Assembly: GCA_036245805.1 (NCBI GenBank)
Contig: BTRK01000003.1
Coordinates: forward strand, 29,212,215-29,276,214
DNA: 64,000 nucleotides
Direction of reading: 5' to 3'
Source of the DNA: Pristionchus mayeri
Lineage: Eukaryota; Nematoda; Chromadorea; Rhabditida; Neodiplogasteridae
Program-made: the position numbers and the translations under genes
Shown: positions 31,313 through 43,600 of the stretch, piece after piece
How positions within the stretch are numbered: position 1 is the first letter of the stretch
Layout of the letters: each line of letters begins with the position of its first letter
The notes under the pieces: model-generated
The model's database searches: none
What the model saw: only the letters and a program-made list of their open reading frames with translations
Told to the model about the DNA's origin: nothing

Positions 31313-34300
31313 CTGCAAGAATTGAATTATGATATTAAAAATATAATTACAAATATAATTTATGACTTCTAATTAAATTTTTGTTGGCAAAACTACAGGA
31401 CATATTAGAAGAATGTATCTACCCATCCCCAATGGATAAAATATCACAACTTTTAGTTCTTTCAATTCCTTAGTTGCACAGTGTCAACATAATTGTCTTT
31501 CCTACATCGTCATATTTTTGGCTACCGAAACATCCCAATGTGAAACAGTTTAATTATAACGCGCTATCATGCGCTCATCTGATATAAAAGATCCGATCTA
31601 ATCTAATTTATCGTATCCCTTGATCAATTAATATCGGATATAAATATAATTGGAGCTGGAAAAGAAAAAAATCGATAATTCTTTACCAATAATGCTGGTT
31701 GTACTTCCCTTCTTCGCTCTTCTCTTCTCATGCCCGTCGAATCGACGTGCGCGTATTGCGGTCTCTCCTTATTGCGACCTACCAATCGATATTTACTTAT
31801 TGAATCCGCGTACTCATTCGTCAATCTCGATTAAATCTCGTCGATCGATACATTGTCAATGTGGACAAACTAGGACGAACGGGCGAGGAGTAAAGTAGGA
31901 AGAAGAGGGGGGAGGAGAGTGGGGGAATGGTTGGTCGGGAGTATTTCCACCCCCCCCCCCTTCTCTCTCTGGGGGTCAGCAATGCAGAGAGGAGGAGGGT
32001 GCGAGAGAAAGAAAGGAAGGAAATAGTGTGTAGCTTGTGGAGAGTCCCTCTCTCTTTCTCTCCCATCACTCTCTTTGAAAGAGAAGGGGCAAACACGAAT
32101 TGAGAATAGACGAGAGTTGAGAGGGCTGCAGAGAAGTTAGAGTAAGGCGAGAGAGTGTGCGGGATGGAGAGAGTGCGGGGAAAAGAGAGTGGAAATGGAC
32201 CCTACGCCGATAAGTCGGACGATTGCGAGAGAAGTCTCTTTGATTACGTGAAGAGAGAGACTGTGTGTAATGTCACACGGTACGAGAGAAGGAGAGAGAG
32301 GAGGGAGGAGGGGTGATTGACCACTCTCTCCTATCGAGGATAGATCTCTTCTCTCCGTGTCTGCGCCCTCTCGTTTCCCTCTGCTCTCTCGTCGAATAAA
32401 TCAAGTGCTATCTGATGCTCGTCGCTCTTTTCGCATCCTTCCTCGAGAGAAGGGAGAGAGATCGGGAAAAGATACTCCTCTCAACGACCATCCCCTTCCC
32501 AGATTTTCTGCTACATATTTCCATCCTTCCTCGACGCTCTTGCAGAGACCCCTTTTTCAGCTCAAAACATCCCAAACATTCGAGTAAATGAGTATTTCGA
32601 TGTGAATTCTGCCTCCAGGCTTCGTATGCATCTATTCAGGGATGTTCTGAAGACGAAAAACAAGCTGCTGACGTCCATTCCTACCGTAACCAGCGAGATA
32701 CTATCACTTCTGGAAATTTCTTCGACCTAACAGCTCTATTTACGTTCCTCCCCCCCTATCCTATATTAGAGTGCCTTCCACTATTCTTCTCTTGCGAGGT
32801 GAGGCGGGGAGAGAGAACTGCGCAGTGAGAGGGCGACAGACAGCGAGACGTTCGCAGAAAGAGTAATCTCAACGATGAGAGCACTCATTTCTCAGCGAAC
32901 GAAGCCAATAGTCCAAACAGCTTCCCTCCCACTCTCTCTGCTTCCCCTGCTCTCTCACTTCCTCTCTCTTTCTCTGCAGTCTCTCGATTCGCCACAATCT
33001 CTCGCTCGCCTATCGCAGCCATCCATCAAAATGGCAGTGATAAGGCAATCATGCGAGTGGGGCGAGAGAGTGCATGGAGGGGAGAGAGTGCAGACAGACA
33101 GAGGGAGAGAGAACAGGCAGGAATCCAGAGAGAGCCAGACACGCAGGGCCAGTATTCACATGGAAAAAATGGACCCCGAGATAAAATCTCTTTGCTCGCG
33201 ACTGCGAAAAGTGATAAGAGATAGTGCGGAGAGGGAGGAGATTCCAGACGAGCAGACGACGAGGGAACACGACGATCGAGGAGAGCACAGACAGACAGAC
33301 AGTCGACGAGAGAGCACCGCGAATCGAGAGAGCGCTGATCGTACGATCTCCCAACGGTCGTTAGTGATGATACGGGGTGGAGAAGAGACGGGATCTCTCT
33401 AAACACACTCACTACCGTATATTTAGGCAGTTATCGATTGCGTTGGCGTGTGCATACGGTACTACTGCCTCTGCTGCTTCCTTCTTTCCTCTTTTTCCGC
33501 ACACACTTGTTTTCAATGGGAGAGTGAGAGAGAGAGGGAGAGTAGCCACTAGCTATCGACCCGTTCTCCCCTCAGGGAGGGAAGAAGAAGAAGGGGGAAG
33601 AGGTTCCCCTCTTCTCTCCTCCAAATGTTCCATGTCCAGTAGGTCTGCTCTCCCCATTCATCCATTGTCTCTCTATCTCTGCGTACTCCTTCTCTCTCTC
33701 TCTCTCTCGTGCATACATTAGACGTGTACACCGATCGATCAAAGTGTAGAGCGGGGGGTCTCCTCCTCCTCCTCCTCCTCTTCTCCTCTGCCAGAAGGTC
33801 CTCCATTCTAGTATGCCAGAGGAGAGACAGCCCTTGGCTGCTTCCCAGAGAGAGAGAGAGGGCATAGAATGGAGAGAGTATCTCTTTCTCTCAACGGGGG
33901 GTCCCTCTATCGACCGGACAGAAGGAGCTTCTTCTTCTCCCCCTTCTTCCTTTCATCGTCTCAGCTGTTTTCAGGCTGTCCAGTCCCTTCTTCTTCTTCC
34001 CTCTCTCCTCCTCCCATCGATCTGACCCCCTCCTCTCTCTTTTATGCCTGGGGGAGGGAGAAGATGCTCCTCCTGCTGTACCAAACCAATTACACTACCC
34101 CCTCCCCGCATCCCATCCCTCTCCACTCTCTAAGATGAGCTCAGAGAGAGAAAGATCGAGGGGGGTCACGCTATTCACTGCATTTCTCGCGCCAGAATCC
34201 GCCCTGAATCAGGAGAAAAGCCGAATCTGTAGTCCTCACTCGCCCACAAACTCGTCATACGCACAAAATGGAGGGCAAACCCACGCGACACACGTGACAA

Positions 34301-36387
34301 CCAATTGCTTTGCTATGGGACAGGCAGAGGGAGAGGAGGGGGGGGGGCTGAATCACTAGTGCTCCAAACCCGTCTTCTTCTCCTCCTCCTTTCGCCTTAT
34401 CAAGCGTGAATCTGCTCGCTGTGATAGATAGGTGAGGAGACTCTCTCAATCAAATGAAGAGAGAGGGAGAGAGAGGGAGAGAGAGAGAGACAGACAGGGT
34501 CAAACACACTCTGTGTAGGTCAGTGGCCTTCACTGTGCCCCTTCAATTATTTCCCCACTCACCATTCCAATTCACCACCACCATCTAGATCGATCGAATG
34601 GGGGAGAACAACTGAGTGTTTCCACGTATTTCCCCCTCCAATGTAAACCGAATGTGTGATGGGCGAAAGTGCAACTATCGACGAATGGCCACCGTCCATT
34701 AAATGGGGAGGGAATGGGACAGAGTGGAGGGAGTAGTAAGGATCTCCTTGCCTCCCTTCTAGATCGATCGGAGCAAGGTCTTGGAATGCGGAGAGAAGAA
34801 AGAAAAGAGCAAACACGAAAGGTGCATTCAATACAATCGTCCAACGATATCCGAGACGGTGAGGCGAGCGAAGGAGTGTCGACCTCCTCGAGAGAAAAGA
34901 GAGAGAGAGACAAGCACTGGGGGTCGGAGTTATGAGGATAACACATCGAGAAAGAGATTTTAGTAGTTAATTCGATTATAAGAAAGTAAGTATATTAACA
35001 GAGAGCACGGAATAAATTTGAAACTTGTCGAAATCTCGCTAAATTGCCGCCAAAAGTGTAGCTAATCTATCAACTACGTGCGAAGTGTCATTCAAACGAC
35101 TGGCTGAGTCAACCTAGATTAGCCGTGGATAAGAAATGACCTCGAACTTCGTTTGAAAAGCGTGGCGAACGCATTCGATCTATTCGAACAACCGGATAAG
35201 TCGTCATAAAAAATTCCAAAAACGAGTAAGAAGAAGATGAATTTGTTATGGCTAGCGAATGGGAGGGGAACTGTATTGAGAAAGAATGAATTGGGGCGAG
35301 GAGAGAAGAAGAGGGGAATAGATTAGATGGAGAGAGAGAAAGGGGACGGAAAACGAGAAACGAGAGAAAACGAAGACGAAGAACTGTATATTCTCAACAC
35401 AGGAAGCGAAAAGGAGGACGAGGAGTAGTGGAGAGGAGATCGAAAAGAGAGAGAGGGAGAGAGAGAAGAGAGAGAGGGGAGGAGAAAAAGGTACATCCAT
35501 CGAATCGGCGGGTCGACACACCATACACAAGAGACGAAGAGAAGAGGAGGAGAGGGGGAGGGGGGTAGAGAGAGGGAGAGAGTAGAGACGACGGAGGGGC
35601 AGTGAGAGGAGCATTCGACACGAGGGTGAGGAGGGAGTGGGAAGAGGAGGGAGAGGGACAGACAACGAGGGTACGAGGAGGATAGCGAGTGGAGAGAGGA
35701 GGGCTATCGATCGAGGGGGCTCTCTGTGGCTCTCCTTTCTCCCCCCGACTCGACTCGTCAAATAGCCTCCCCCCTTCCTCCCTTCATCTTCATATACACT
35801 CGCTTGTGCCACTTGCAGCAGAGAGCGAGAATGGAGAAGAGAGGCTAGAAAGCGTAGAAGTAGAGGCCAAAGCGGACATAAGTGAGTTTTTAAATTATGA
35901 GTAAGTGGTTCGAATACGCAAATTTAGTGGCATATTCAACGCGCAGCGCAGCACTTAATTTAATAGGCTAATTATGCATAGAGAAAGTTCAATTAACGAA
36001 GAATTCAGGGCGAAATAGAGCGCGGAATAAGTACGTCGATATAAATTATAAGTATTTCACCGCGAGCAGCATCAGGAAGTACGCATGGTCAAGCTTAAAT
36101 TAATAGTGACATTGAGAAAAGAAGATGTACTATAGTTGAACTATTTAAAACTATTTAAAAATGAGGAAACTAGAACAATTAATCGAAAAAATTGGTGCAA
36201 GATGACTATCTAATCGGATTATATCGTAAATCGCGGTGCGATTCACTGCGAGTCATTGGGGGAAATAAGGAAGTTCATAAATATAAGAATCAATCGGAAG
36301 AAATAGATACTAAAGTGAAAAATACGATCGAAATGGGGAAAGATTGTGAATTAGCATATTTTAATCGATAATGCCGAAGTTGGATAC
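31313..36387. other. Upstream region of zfp-1, strand-skewed, first exon not found
   Basis: From about 31880 to 35830 the sequence is again GA- or CT-rich with GAGAGAGTGC-type motifs (near 32150, 32176, 33065). A candidate zfp-1 exon may end at about 31698 on the minus strand: it would join in frame to the exon at 31312 and encode a basic stretch ending HEKRRAKKG. It has no clear acceptor. From 35830 to 36387 the sequence becomes AT-rich with nothing recognisable. Confidence 0.4.
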
Positions 36388-36737
36388 TAGAGTTTAACAT
36401 TTTGGGTAATCAGGTAAAAAGATGGGTCGAATTACCTGATCAGGTAAATGCAGGCATTTCTTTGTTACCTACACGTAATTCCGAGCTAATAGAGGTCGAT
36501 GAAACTTAACTCACATCTCACACAATGATTATTTTTTCGAGTCAAAATCAATTAATTTTTGCCTTAAACTCGTTCCATTATGCGCATCCCACCACTCTTC
36601 GGGAGGGGAATGGAGAGAAATAGGTACCCAGGTACCCAATACGATTTTGCCTTTCTCACGTCCAGGTAAATCTTTCTTTGTCCGGGCGGTAATTTAGTTT
36701 CAGGTGACCTAGGTCGGACCTGAAAGGGGAAACTCTA
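36388..36737. repeat. MITE-like element related to 8755-8884
   Basis: The ends are inverted (TAGAGTTT and AAACTCTA, with ATTTTGGG and CTGAAAGGGGAAA just inside). The interior is rich in CAGGTAA and GGTACC blocks. The ends resemble the smaller MITE at 8755-8884. No flanking duplication is clear. Confidence 0.5.
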
Positions 36738-36855
36738 TTGAATACCGTATACTCTAAACGGCACGCGCACGATACTACTTGTTGGCTTTCACTTCCGGAT
36801 GTGATGATCGCTTACTTTTTCTTACAGTTTGGCTTGCATCGCATCAAAGAACCCG

Positions 36856-36861
36856 TTTATT
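36856..36861 (-). terminator. Polyadenylation signal of the secreted-protein gene
   Basis: AATAAA on the minus strand about 125 bases after the stop at 36984. Confidence 0.5.
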
Positions 36862-36983
36862 CCGATCAATCAGCTAATAGACCCGACACTTTCGCGTGCA
36901 TTTACACGATAGTCACCCTCTTTCACGTAGCGAATCAATAGCGTGTGTCGTCATTTGATCTACTTCTTCATAATTATTGATTA

Positions 36984-39289
36984 TTATCCCGACGGTCTGG
37001 CAGTGGTGGTGTATGCTGTGGCTAGAGGCACTGCAGGAGGATCGAGAGGAGGCAGCTTGTGTTCGACAATGGCCGATTTGAGGAGAGATCTGCAATTATT
37101 TTCAGAAAATATAAATATTAAATTTTAACGAACTTGAAGCGGACTCCTGTAGAATTTCCGCCAGCTCCAGGAAGTTTGACAATCTGCAAAATAGGAATTG
37201 ACAAGCATAAACACAGAAAGCATTGAGAAGCAAAAAGATTCGATAATTGAAAATACAATAATCTTCCAGATAAATGACTTACCTTCTCCCTGCTCATGTC
37301 CAGCCACACCTCAGCAGCGGTCGCTCCTAAGAAAATGTATTTAAAAAATCAATAAATCATGGCGATGACCTACCGAAGAAGTAGTCCCTCGACAGCGACG
37401 TCTCCAGGGGCGTCTGATCGTCGTAGTAGTAGTGCTGGAAGAAGGTCGTTACCGTAATTCTTCTCTCAGTGTCAGGGAATCAGGCATTCCTTTCAAGGAA
37501 TGCGTGATAAGTAATGAATGAGAGAAGTCGCAATAACTGTGTGGTTATTTGTCTGAAGAAATCGAAGCAACTGTCAGAGACGTGCAGACATGACATTTAT
37601 TCAGCGATCCATTTCACAAAAGAAAGGAGGGAGCCAGACAAAGAATCAGATTCGCATTCTATTCACATTGTATTTGACATTTTTTCTTTTAAATTTCCCA
37701 ATTATCTTCCGATCATGTTTTGCTTGAATCCTCCTCCACGCTATCATCCCTACTCATCTTCCCCTCCTCACATCATCGCTGACGTGTTCCACTCCGGGCA
37801 TTGTGACTCTCGACCGTAGCAGACAGAGGCCGTTCGTGTAGGTGAACATCTCCACTCCCGCCACTTGGATGCACGACTGCAGGGATTGATTTATTGATTA
37901 TTTTGTTTCACTCAATCCAGGAAAATTATAATGCAAGGATGTAATGCGTTTCACAGATCAGGATCGGAAGAGATGTCTAGGTCATTGAGTCAATGTTAGT
38001 TCAGTTGAGCAAGTTCAGAGCAATTCTGTCCAATTATGATGTTCTTACTTTTTTAAAAAATGTTTGTAATATGAGTACCTTGCCAGCAGCCGGTCTGAAT
38101 CGAGCGTTGATGTACAGCCTGCTCAGTCTGATGCCATCCTGCTTGTACATGCCCTTCTCGAAGAATCGATCTACGACGACGGATACCACCTGAACCAAAG
38201 AGGAACCAGATGGATCCAGACGAAACCAAGCTTACGTGTCGGCCTTCATTGGCCACTTGCGGTGAAGGTAGCACCCAGTTTCCTGCAAATTAATTTGTTC
38301 GAAAAAGTGCAAAAATTTGTTCCGATGCCGGGAATCGAACCCGGGCCTTGCGGGTGAGAGCCGCAAATCATAACCACTAGACTACATCGGAGGATGGGGG
38401 CAAGGGCGAAGGGAGTACTCTTGTGTCTGCTCTTTCCCTCGCTAGTGCACTCATCTAGTGTAATTTCCACTGGCTTGCCAATGACGAGTGGTCTCTGTCT
38501 ATTCTCCGTTATCTCTTATCGTCCAGTGTGGGATAAAGAGCCCGGAATTGCGCTTTGAATCCAGCAACTGGTAGAAGGCTCCCTAATCACAATGAGTTTC
38601 CCAGTGAACAGCCCGCATGCATCTCACGAAGTCCATTGGGATCCGATTGGGATACTGTTGCCAGAGAATGCATCCGTCTCTTACCCTTGTTCGCCTCGCA
38701 CACCCTCAGGACTCCCTTGACATCGGTCGCTGTGGTCGCATTAACGGCTCTGCAGCCAGTCGGCAGGACGTTCGTGCAGCTGCAGCTGGAGGAGGAGGCC
38801 GCCGAGAATCTGCAGCAACGGCATCATTCATTCATTCCAAGTTTAGAATAAAACGAGTTTCTGGGGCATTTCAGGAAAAGAGATACAGAGGTCAGTAGGT
38901 CCAAAATTCGCCTGGTGATGACGAAACATTTTCTTTTCTAATGTTCTTTAAAGTTCTCGAACTCACTCTGCCTTGTTCTTGCACTCTGTGTGGTGGGTGC
39001 ACTGGATGACTCCAGCGGGAGGAGAGGGACACTCGAGGAGGACACACGAACGAGAGGAGATCGGACTGCAAGAATTATCGATTGATTTGTGCTACCAACC
39101 TACTATTTCATCGATGGAAGGTCATGTTTCGAAACTACTAACTCATCATTTTCCTCACGAAAATCTTGACTGAACAGCCATAGAAGGAGAAATGGCACGC
39201 TAAATCAACCAAAATGATCCATGAAAATGAGTGGCAAACCTCGCGAGCAATGCCAGACCGAGAAGTATCGCTGGTATTCGAGACTTCAT
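36984..39289 (-). CDS. Secreted Cys-containing protein, family not recognised
   Basis: Exons 5' to 3': 39289-39240, 39065-38967, 38809-38685, 38282-38236, 38189-38079, 37876-37808, 37434-37374, 37326-37283, 37183-37134, 37089-36984, giving 253 residues with consistent phase. Residues 1-16 are a signal peptide (MKSRIPAILLGLALLA). A short Cys cluster follows (about 22-70, including CVLLECPSP, QCTHHTECKNK and CSCTNVLPTGC), then a Cys-poor domain with VVSVVVDRFFEKGMY and HYYYDDQTPLETSLSRDYFF. The C terminus is Pro/Thr-rich (LPPLDPPAVPLATAYTTTAR). There is no transmembrane segment or GPI signal. A tRNA-Glu gene lies in the third intron. The donor at 37807 (AGA|GTCACA) is chosen for phase and is the weakest call. 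I do not recognise the family; it is probably extracellular. Confidence 0.75.
38320..38391 (-). tRNA. tRNA-Glu (anticodon CTC)
   Basis: The minus strand folds as a complete tRNA. The acceptor stem TCCGATG pairs with CATCGGA. The A box is TAGTCTAGTGGTTATGATT, and the anticodon arm TGCGG-CTCTCAC-CCGCA carries anticodon CTC. The T arm is CCGGGTTCGATTCCCGG, followed by discriminator A. There are no mismatches in the acceptor, anticodon or T stems. It lies inside an intron of the secreted-protein gene, same strand. Confidence 0.95.
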
Positions 39290-40649
39290 CTGGTATCAAA
39301 GATTAACTATTGAACCGGAAACAAGAACAATTGAACTGCTGTTCACCAATCCTTGTAAAATTGTACGATGAACCGTATATCTTCATTTATATGATATCTA
39401 GTTGGCTAAGAAGCGGGAATGCATGGGGAATGACGAGTGTGTGTGATCGATAATCATAAGATGAAAGTTGCGAGAGGAGTATAGCGAAAGGAAGGGTAGA
39501 GATTAGAGAGGAAAGAAAAATGAGAGGAGGGATGGCAGAGGGGCAAGACACGTAAACAGTTCGTTGCATTCTCTCAGACCGACTCTTCCCTGCACTCTCT
39601 AACAAAAGGAGTGCATTTAGGCACATTTTTCGAATGCTTCTCAATTTCTGGCAAGTCAAATTTGGTGATATGCGAGAATGAGAAAGAAATCATGTGAAAT
39701 TGAGAGTTGGCCGATTCTCGAATGATGAGGGTATCAGGTTCAAGGGAATGAGAGAGGGTCGATAACAGGAAGGAGTGACTCAGGGGGAGTTGAGGGAACT
39801 TACATAATCAGTAACAAGAAGAGGGCAGAGAACGAGGTGAGATGACATCGCAATGTAACATACTCGGTATTTTTAGATGCTCATTACGGAAAAAATAGAG
39901 TTCATCTTCACGGGAATACGAATGCAGGTATAAAGTGAGGGTGGTTTTGTCCAAATGTTGAGTCTAGAAAATGGACAGGGCACTATTGGTTCTTTCGATC
40001 TCGTACAATTCAAAGCAAGGATGATAAAGGCATTACGGGTCGAGCATATTCAACAAATCGCAAACTAGGCATCTCTGCTTTGGCCCGGTATGAGGAGAGG
40101 GGGGGGGGCTAATGGATGTGGCTGTGGCCTTCCCCTTGGTTCACTCGTTGCTTGGGGAGACTCGCTCGATTCGTCGTCCAGAAGTGTCTGCGCCCTAGAA
40201 TGAGCGTGGAGAGGGAAGGGCACCTGCAAGGAGTAGCCATTAGAGAGAGAGAGAGAAGAGTACCCGTCCCCAACCCATTCCTCATTCACCTTCTTCCTGT
40301 CTCCTTCTTTGTGTCGCCTCGATTCGTGACTTTGAGTCCCGAGTGGTGGAAAAAGACTGATGAGAGATAGACTGAGAGCGTTGAGTAAGAGATAGATCAT
40401 GCCACCAATTTATCTCCAATAAAGTAGACCAGAGAAATGCCTCTTACGAGGTCGTGAAATAAGGGATTGCATTGAAACAATCATTCTGGATAAAGGTCAT
40501 GAGTGAGATCATTCTACATGGAGCAACTTAATGCTATGAACAAATGAAATTACGAATGAGATTGAGATAAGACAAGAGTACGGGAGAGATAGTGAAACGT
40601 CATCACTAGAGGATAACTCATTCTTACAAGAATTAAAAATCAATGTTCC
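39290..40649. other. Intergenic, promoter side of the secreted-protein gene and 3' flank of the receptor gene
   Basis: AG-rich in places, with a GAGAGA run near 40240. No exon structure, RNA gene or repeat beyond simple sequence was seen. Confidence 0.45.
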
Positions 40650-43600
40650 CTACATGGTTCGCTGTGCCCCAGGGGCAAGAGCGGGTCCCGGTGTCAAGTT
40701 GTGGGGATTGTTGCAGATCCGACACGTCGATCTGTTCTTGCAGTTCCTCTCGTGATCTCTAATCTTCTCACGGACGAGGCGGATCTGCAAAAGAAAACAA
40801 TATTATCGGCATTTGGAAAGCACAATAAGCAAAATTAGAAAAAAGAAGACTTACGTTTCTGCGCTCAGCCGCCTTCTCCTTCAGAATATCCCACACGAGG
40901 TCTCTGAAAATAGGGAAATAAAAAAGGTATTACCAAATTTCTTACCTGGTGCTCCCGTATGTGTATTCCAACCAGTAGCGGTTGAGCAGTGGTCCAGCTG
41001 GAATGTGGTATCCTGGCTCCTTTGGCCCGATGAACCTGAAAAACGAGTTTGTTCAGATTGAAGAAGGACTTGCCTTAAGGAAGTGACTCACTCGGGTCTT
41101 GTCTGCTCCATATATCGTTCGTCGATGACGTGAATCCGAGGGTTTTGGCTGAGTCTGTCTGGTCCCTCAGGGAAGGCGTCCTGGATGTTCTGAAATGCAA
41201 ACACATTGAAAGTAATAGGCGGATGAAAGGAGAAACATAAATCACGGTAATGTTAATTGGGCTTGTAATGAGAACAGCCCTAGTCACTCACAAATTCTTC
41301 CTTGAGGGCCTCGTAGTACGGCTCGCCCGACACTTGCTCGAAGCATGCATCATCCGAGAAGATCTGAAATAGAGTAGGTGGAACCTCAGTCTATTATCCT
41401 GGACAATGAACGAAAAGTATGAGTATTTCCAGATATTATTTGACCATGGAAAAGAATAATTGCGATTTTTCGACAACGTGGCAAAATTATAATGATATTC
41501 AAAATTTTCGTGTGTATTCACTTTGTTCCATCTGATGTTGTCCTTCCTATTGTCCTTGTAGAACAAGTCCATCATTCGTTCCTCCTGCAAAATAGAATTC
41601 ATCGGTTCAGAATTTTGACGAGTCTTAATTATGATTAATCACTAACATCGGAAAGTACAGTATCCAATAATCAATCAAAGCGACTCGCCTGAGCACGTGT
41701 GATCATGGGCAAGTCGAGGGCCACGCGTACTTCTTCGGGCAGTCCAAACTGGAATTCGCACTATTTGAATCCATTAATTTGACACTTTATTTATCGTAAT
41801 GTGTTTCGTTGTAGTAACTTCTAATACATAATCAAAAATGGAGTACCTGGTCCAAGGTGAGTGCCAGTCCGATCTCTCTCTCTTCAGGGCACGTGTTGCT
41901 GTACATCAGGAAGATGTTCCTCATCAGTCTCTGCAACCAAGAAAATTAACACCTCATAATTAGTTTTTTTTGTATAATTACTATGAAGAAAAAAGTGTAT
42001 TAATAAGACAATAGAATAGTCGACTTACCCGTTTCTTGGGATGCACCGGGGCTTCCCTTATCCTGCTGGCCACTGGCAGTCCGTGTAGATCCTCCTTCAG
42101 TCCTTCCGGCAGATTCTCGATGAATAGCCGTTCCGACCGCTGAAAGAAATCAATTAAAACCACTGTTTTCCATAATATTGAAATGGACATAGAGTAGATT
42201 AAAATTTTTAACGATAGTGAACTAACAGTGTTCGGCTCATAGTCCATGCGGTCCTGTACTGTCATCATGTCGGACCACTCAGCGATCATCGTGGCCGCCT
42301 GGTCCTGAAACACGTGAATGGTATACTGGATTGAGACTTTTCACAACGCTAAATTGAGGTAAAACGAACCGCCGGGCATTCCTCTCCATCCAGAAATCCC
42401 TTGTCGCTGAGGTCGTCGTACACGTGCTGGAAAGATCACTGTTCTCAGTGTTTCCAACGATTACATTCTTAGGATAAATCGCTGGCAATTTGGAAACTTC
42501 ACTCACCTTGCACGCATCAGCCACTGAGATCGTCAACTTCATCCTCGCATGTAGATACTTCTCGGTCCATTCCATGAATTTCCATTCACGTTCGCGGGCT
42601 GAGAGGGCGTGCTGAAATCAGATAATCGTTTCATGGCAGAATTATATAGATTAGGGATGGTTTCACAAAAAATGGAATCTTCCTTATCGTTCTCTAATCG
42701 GTGAGAGTGTTCAGAAAATGTGAAAGATCATTTCTAGACATCCCTAATCTGTATGAAAAAGCGTGAACCGACCAAAATGTGTCGATGTTCGAGTATCGGG
42801 AGCTTTCGCTTGCAGAAAACACTCACCTTCTGGCAGGGGTCGTAGACCCACTTCTTGCACGGTTCCGGTCCCTCTTCTGGGATGTGCGGATGAAATTTGG
42901 CCGGGATTCCCTGAAATTCGATGCTTATTTTCAATTAAACGTTCATTTTCGTACCTTGGCCTCCAGTGCCCTCTTCTTCTGGTCATTGGCCTCTTCCTCT
43001 TCTCTCTTCTTCTCGATTGCGTCTTCTTCTCTCTTCTGAACCATCTCATCGTACGCCGCCTGTCCCCGTTTCCCGATCGTTTCAGTCCTGAAAATGACAT
43101 TTTCAACATTCAAAAATACTCGATTACTTAGCAATAATGATATCAACTTTTTGAAAGATAGTCATAAACTGGAAAAAAACTAACGTGGTCAGCCAGCTGT
43201 ATCGATTGAACTGTTCGACGAGTGGCTGGCAAGCCATTCTCCATCCACGAGCTCGTGCCAGGAACTTCTGGAAGGAGAGAATTTAATGGAGAAAGTTGTT
43301 AATCATTGTATAATTACTAATTTAGAAAAAAATTATTAAGTACAGTGGAACTGACCCTGTCGCAGATCGTCGCTTGGCAGACCGATACGATCGCATTACA
43401 CAAGACGAGGAACAAATTGAGGCTGAAAGTATTTACATATTATCAGATTAAAGTAAACGAAAATGCTTAGTTTTTGAAGTGATCACAAGTCATTTTTAAT
43501 GCGAAAATGAGTGATCAAATCAAATGAACTCACTACTTGATCTCTCTCTGGTCAAAGGCCAGATTAGCGAGGAGAGAAGCAGAATAGAGGGCATTGATGG

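Noticed and set aside
35252..35812. 186-codon minus-strand ORF rich in Ser/Leu/Pro
   Set aside because: It is a translation of a CT-rich tract with no ATG start in a good context and no phase-compatible donor.
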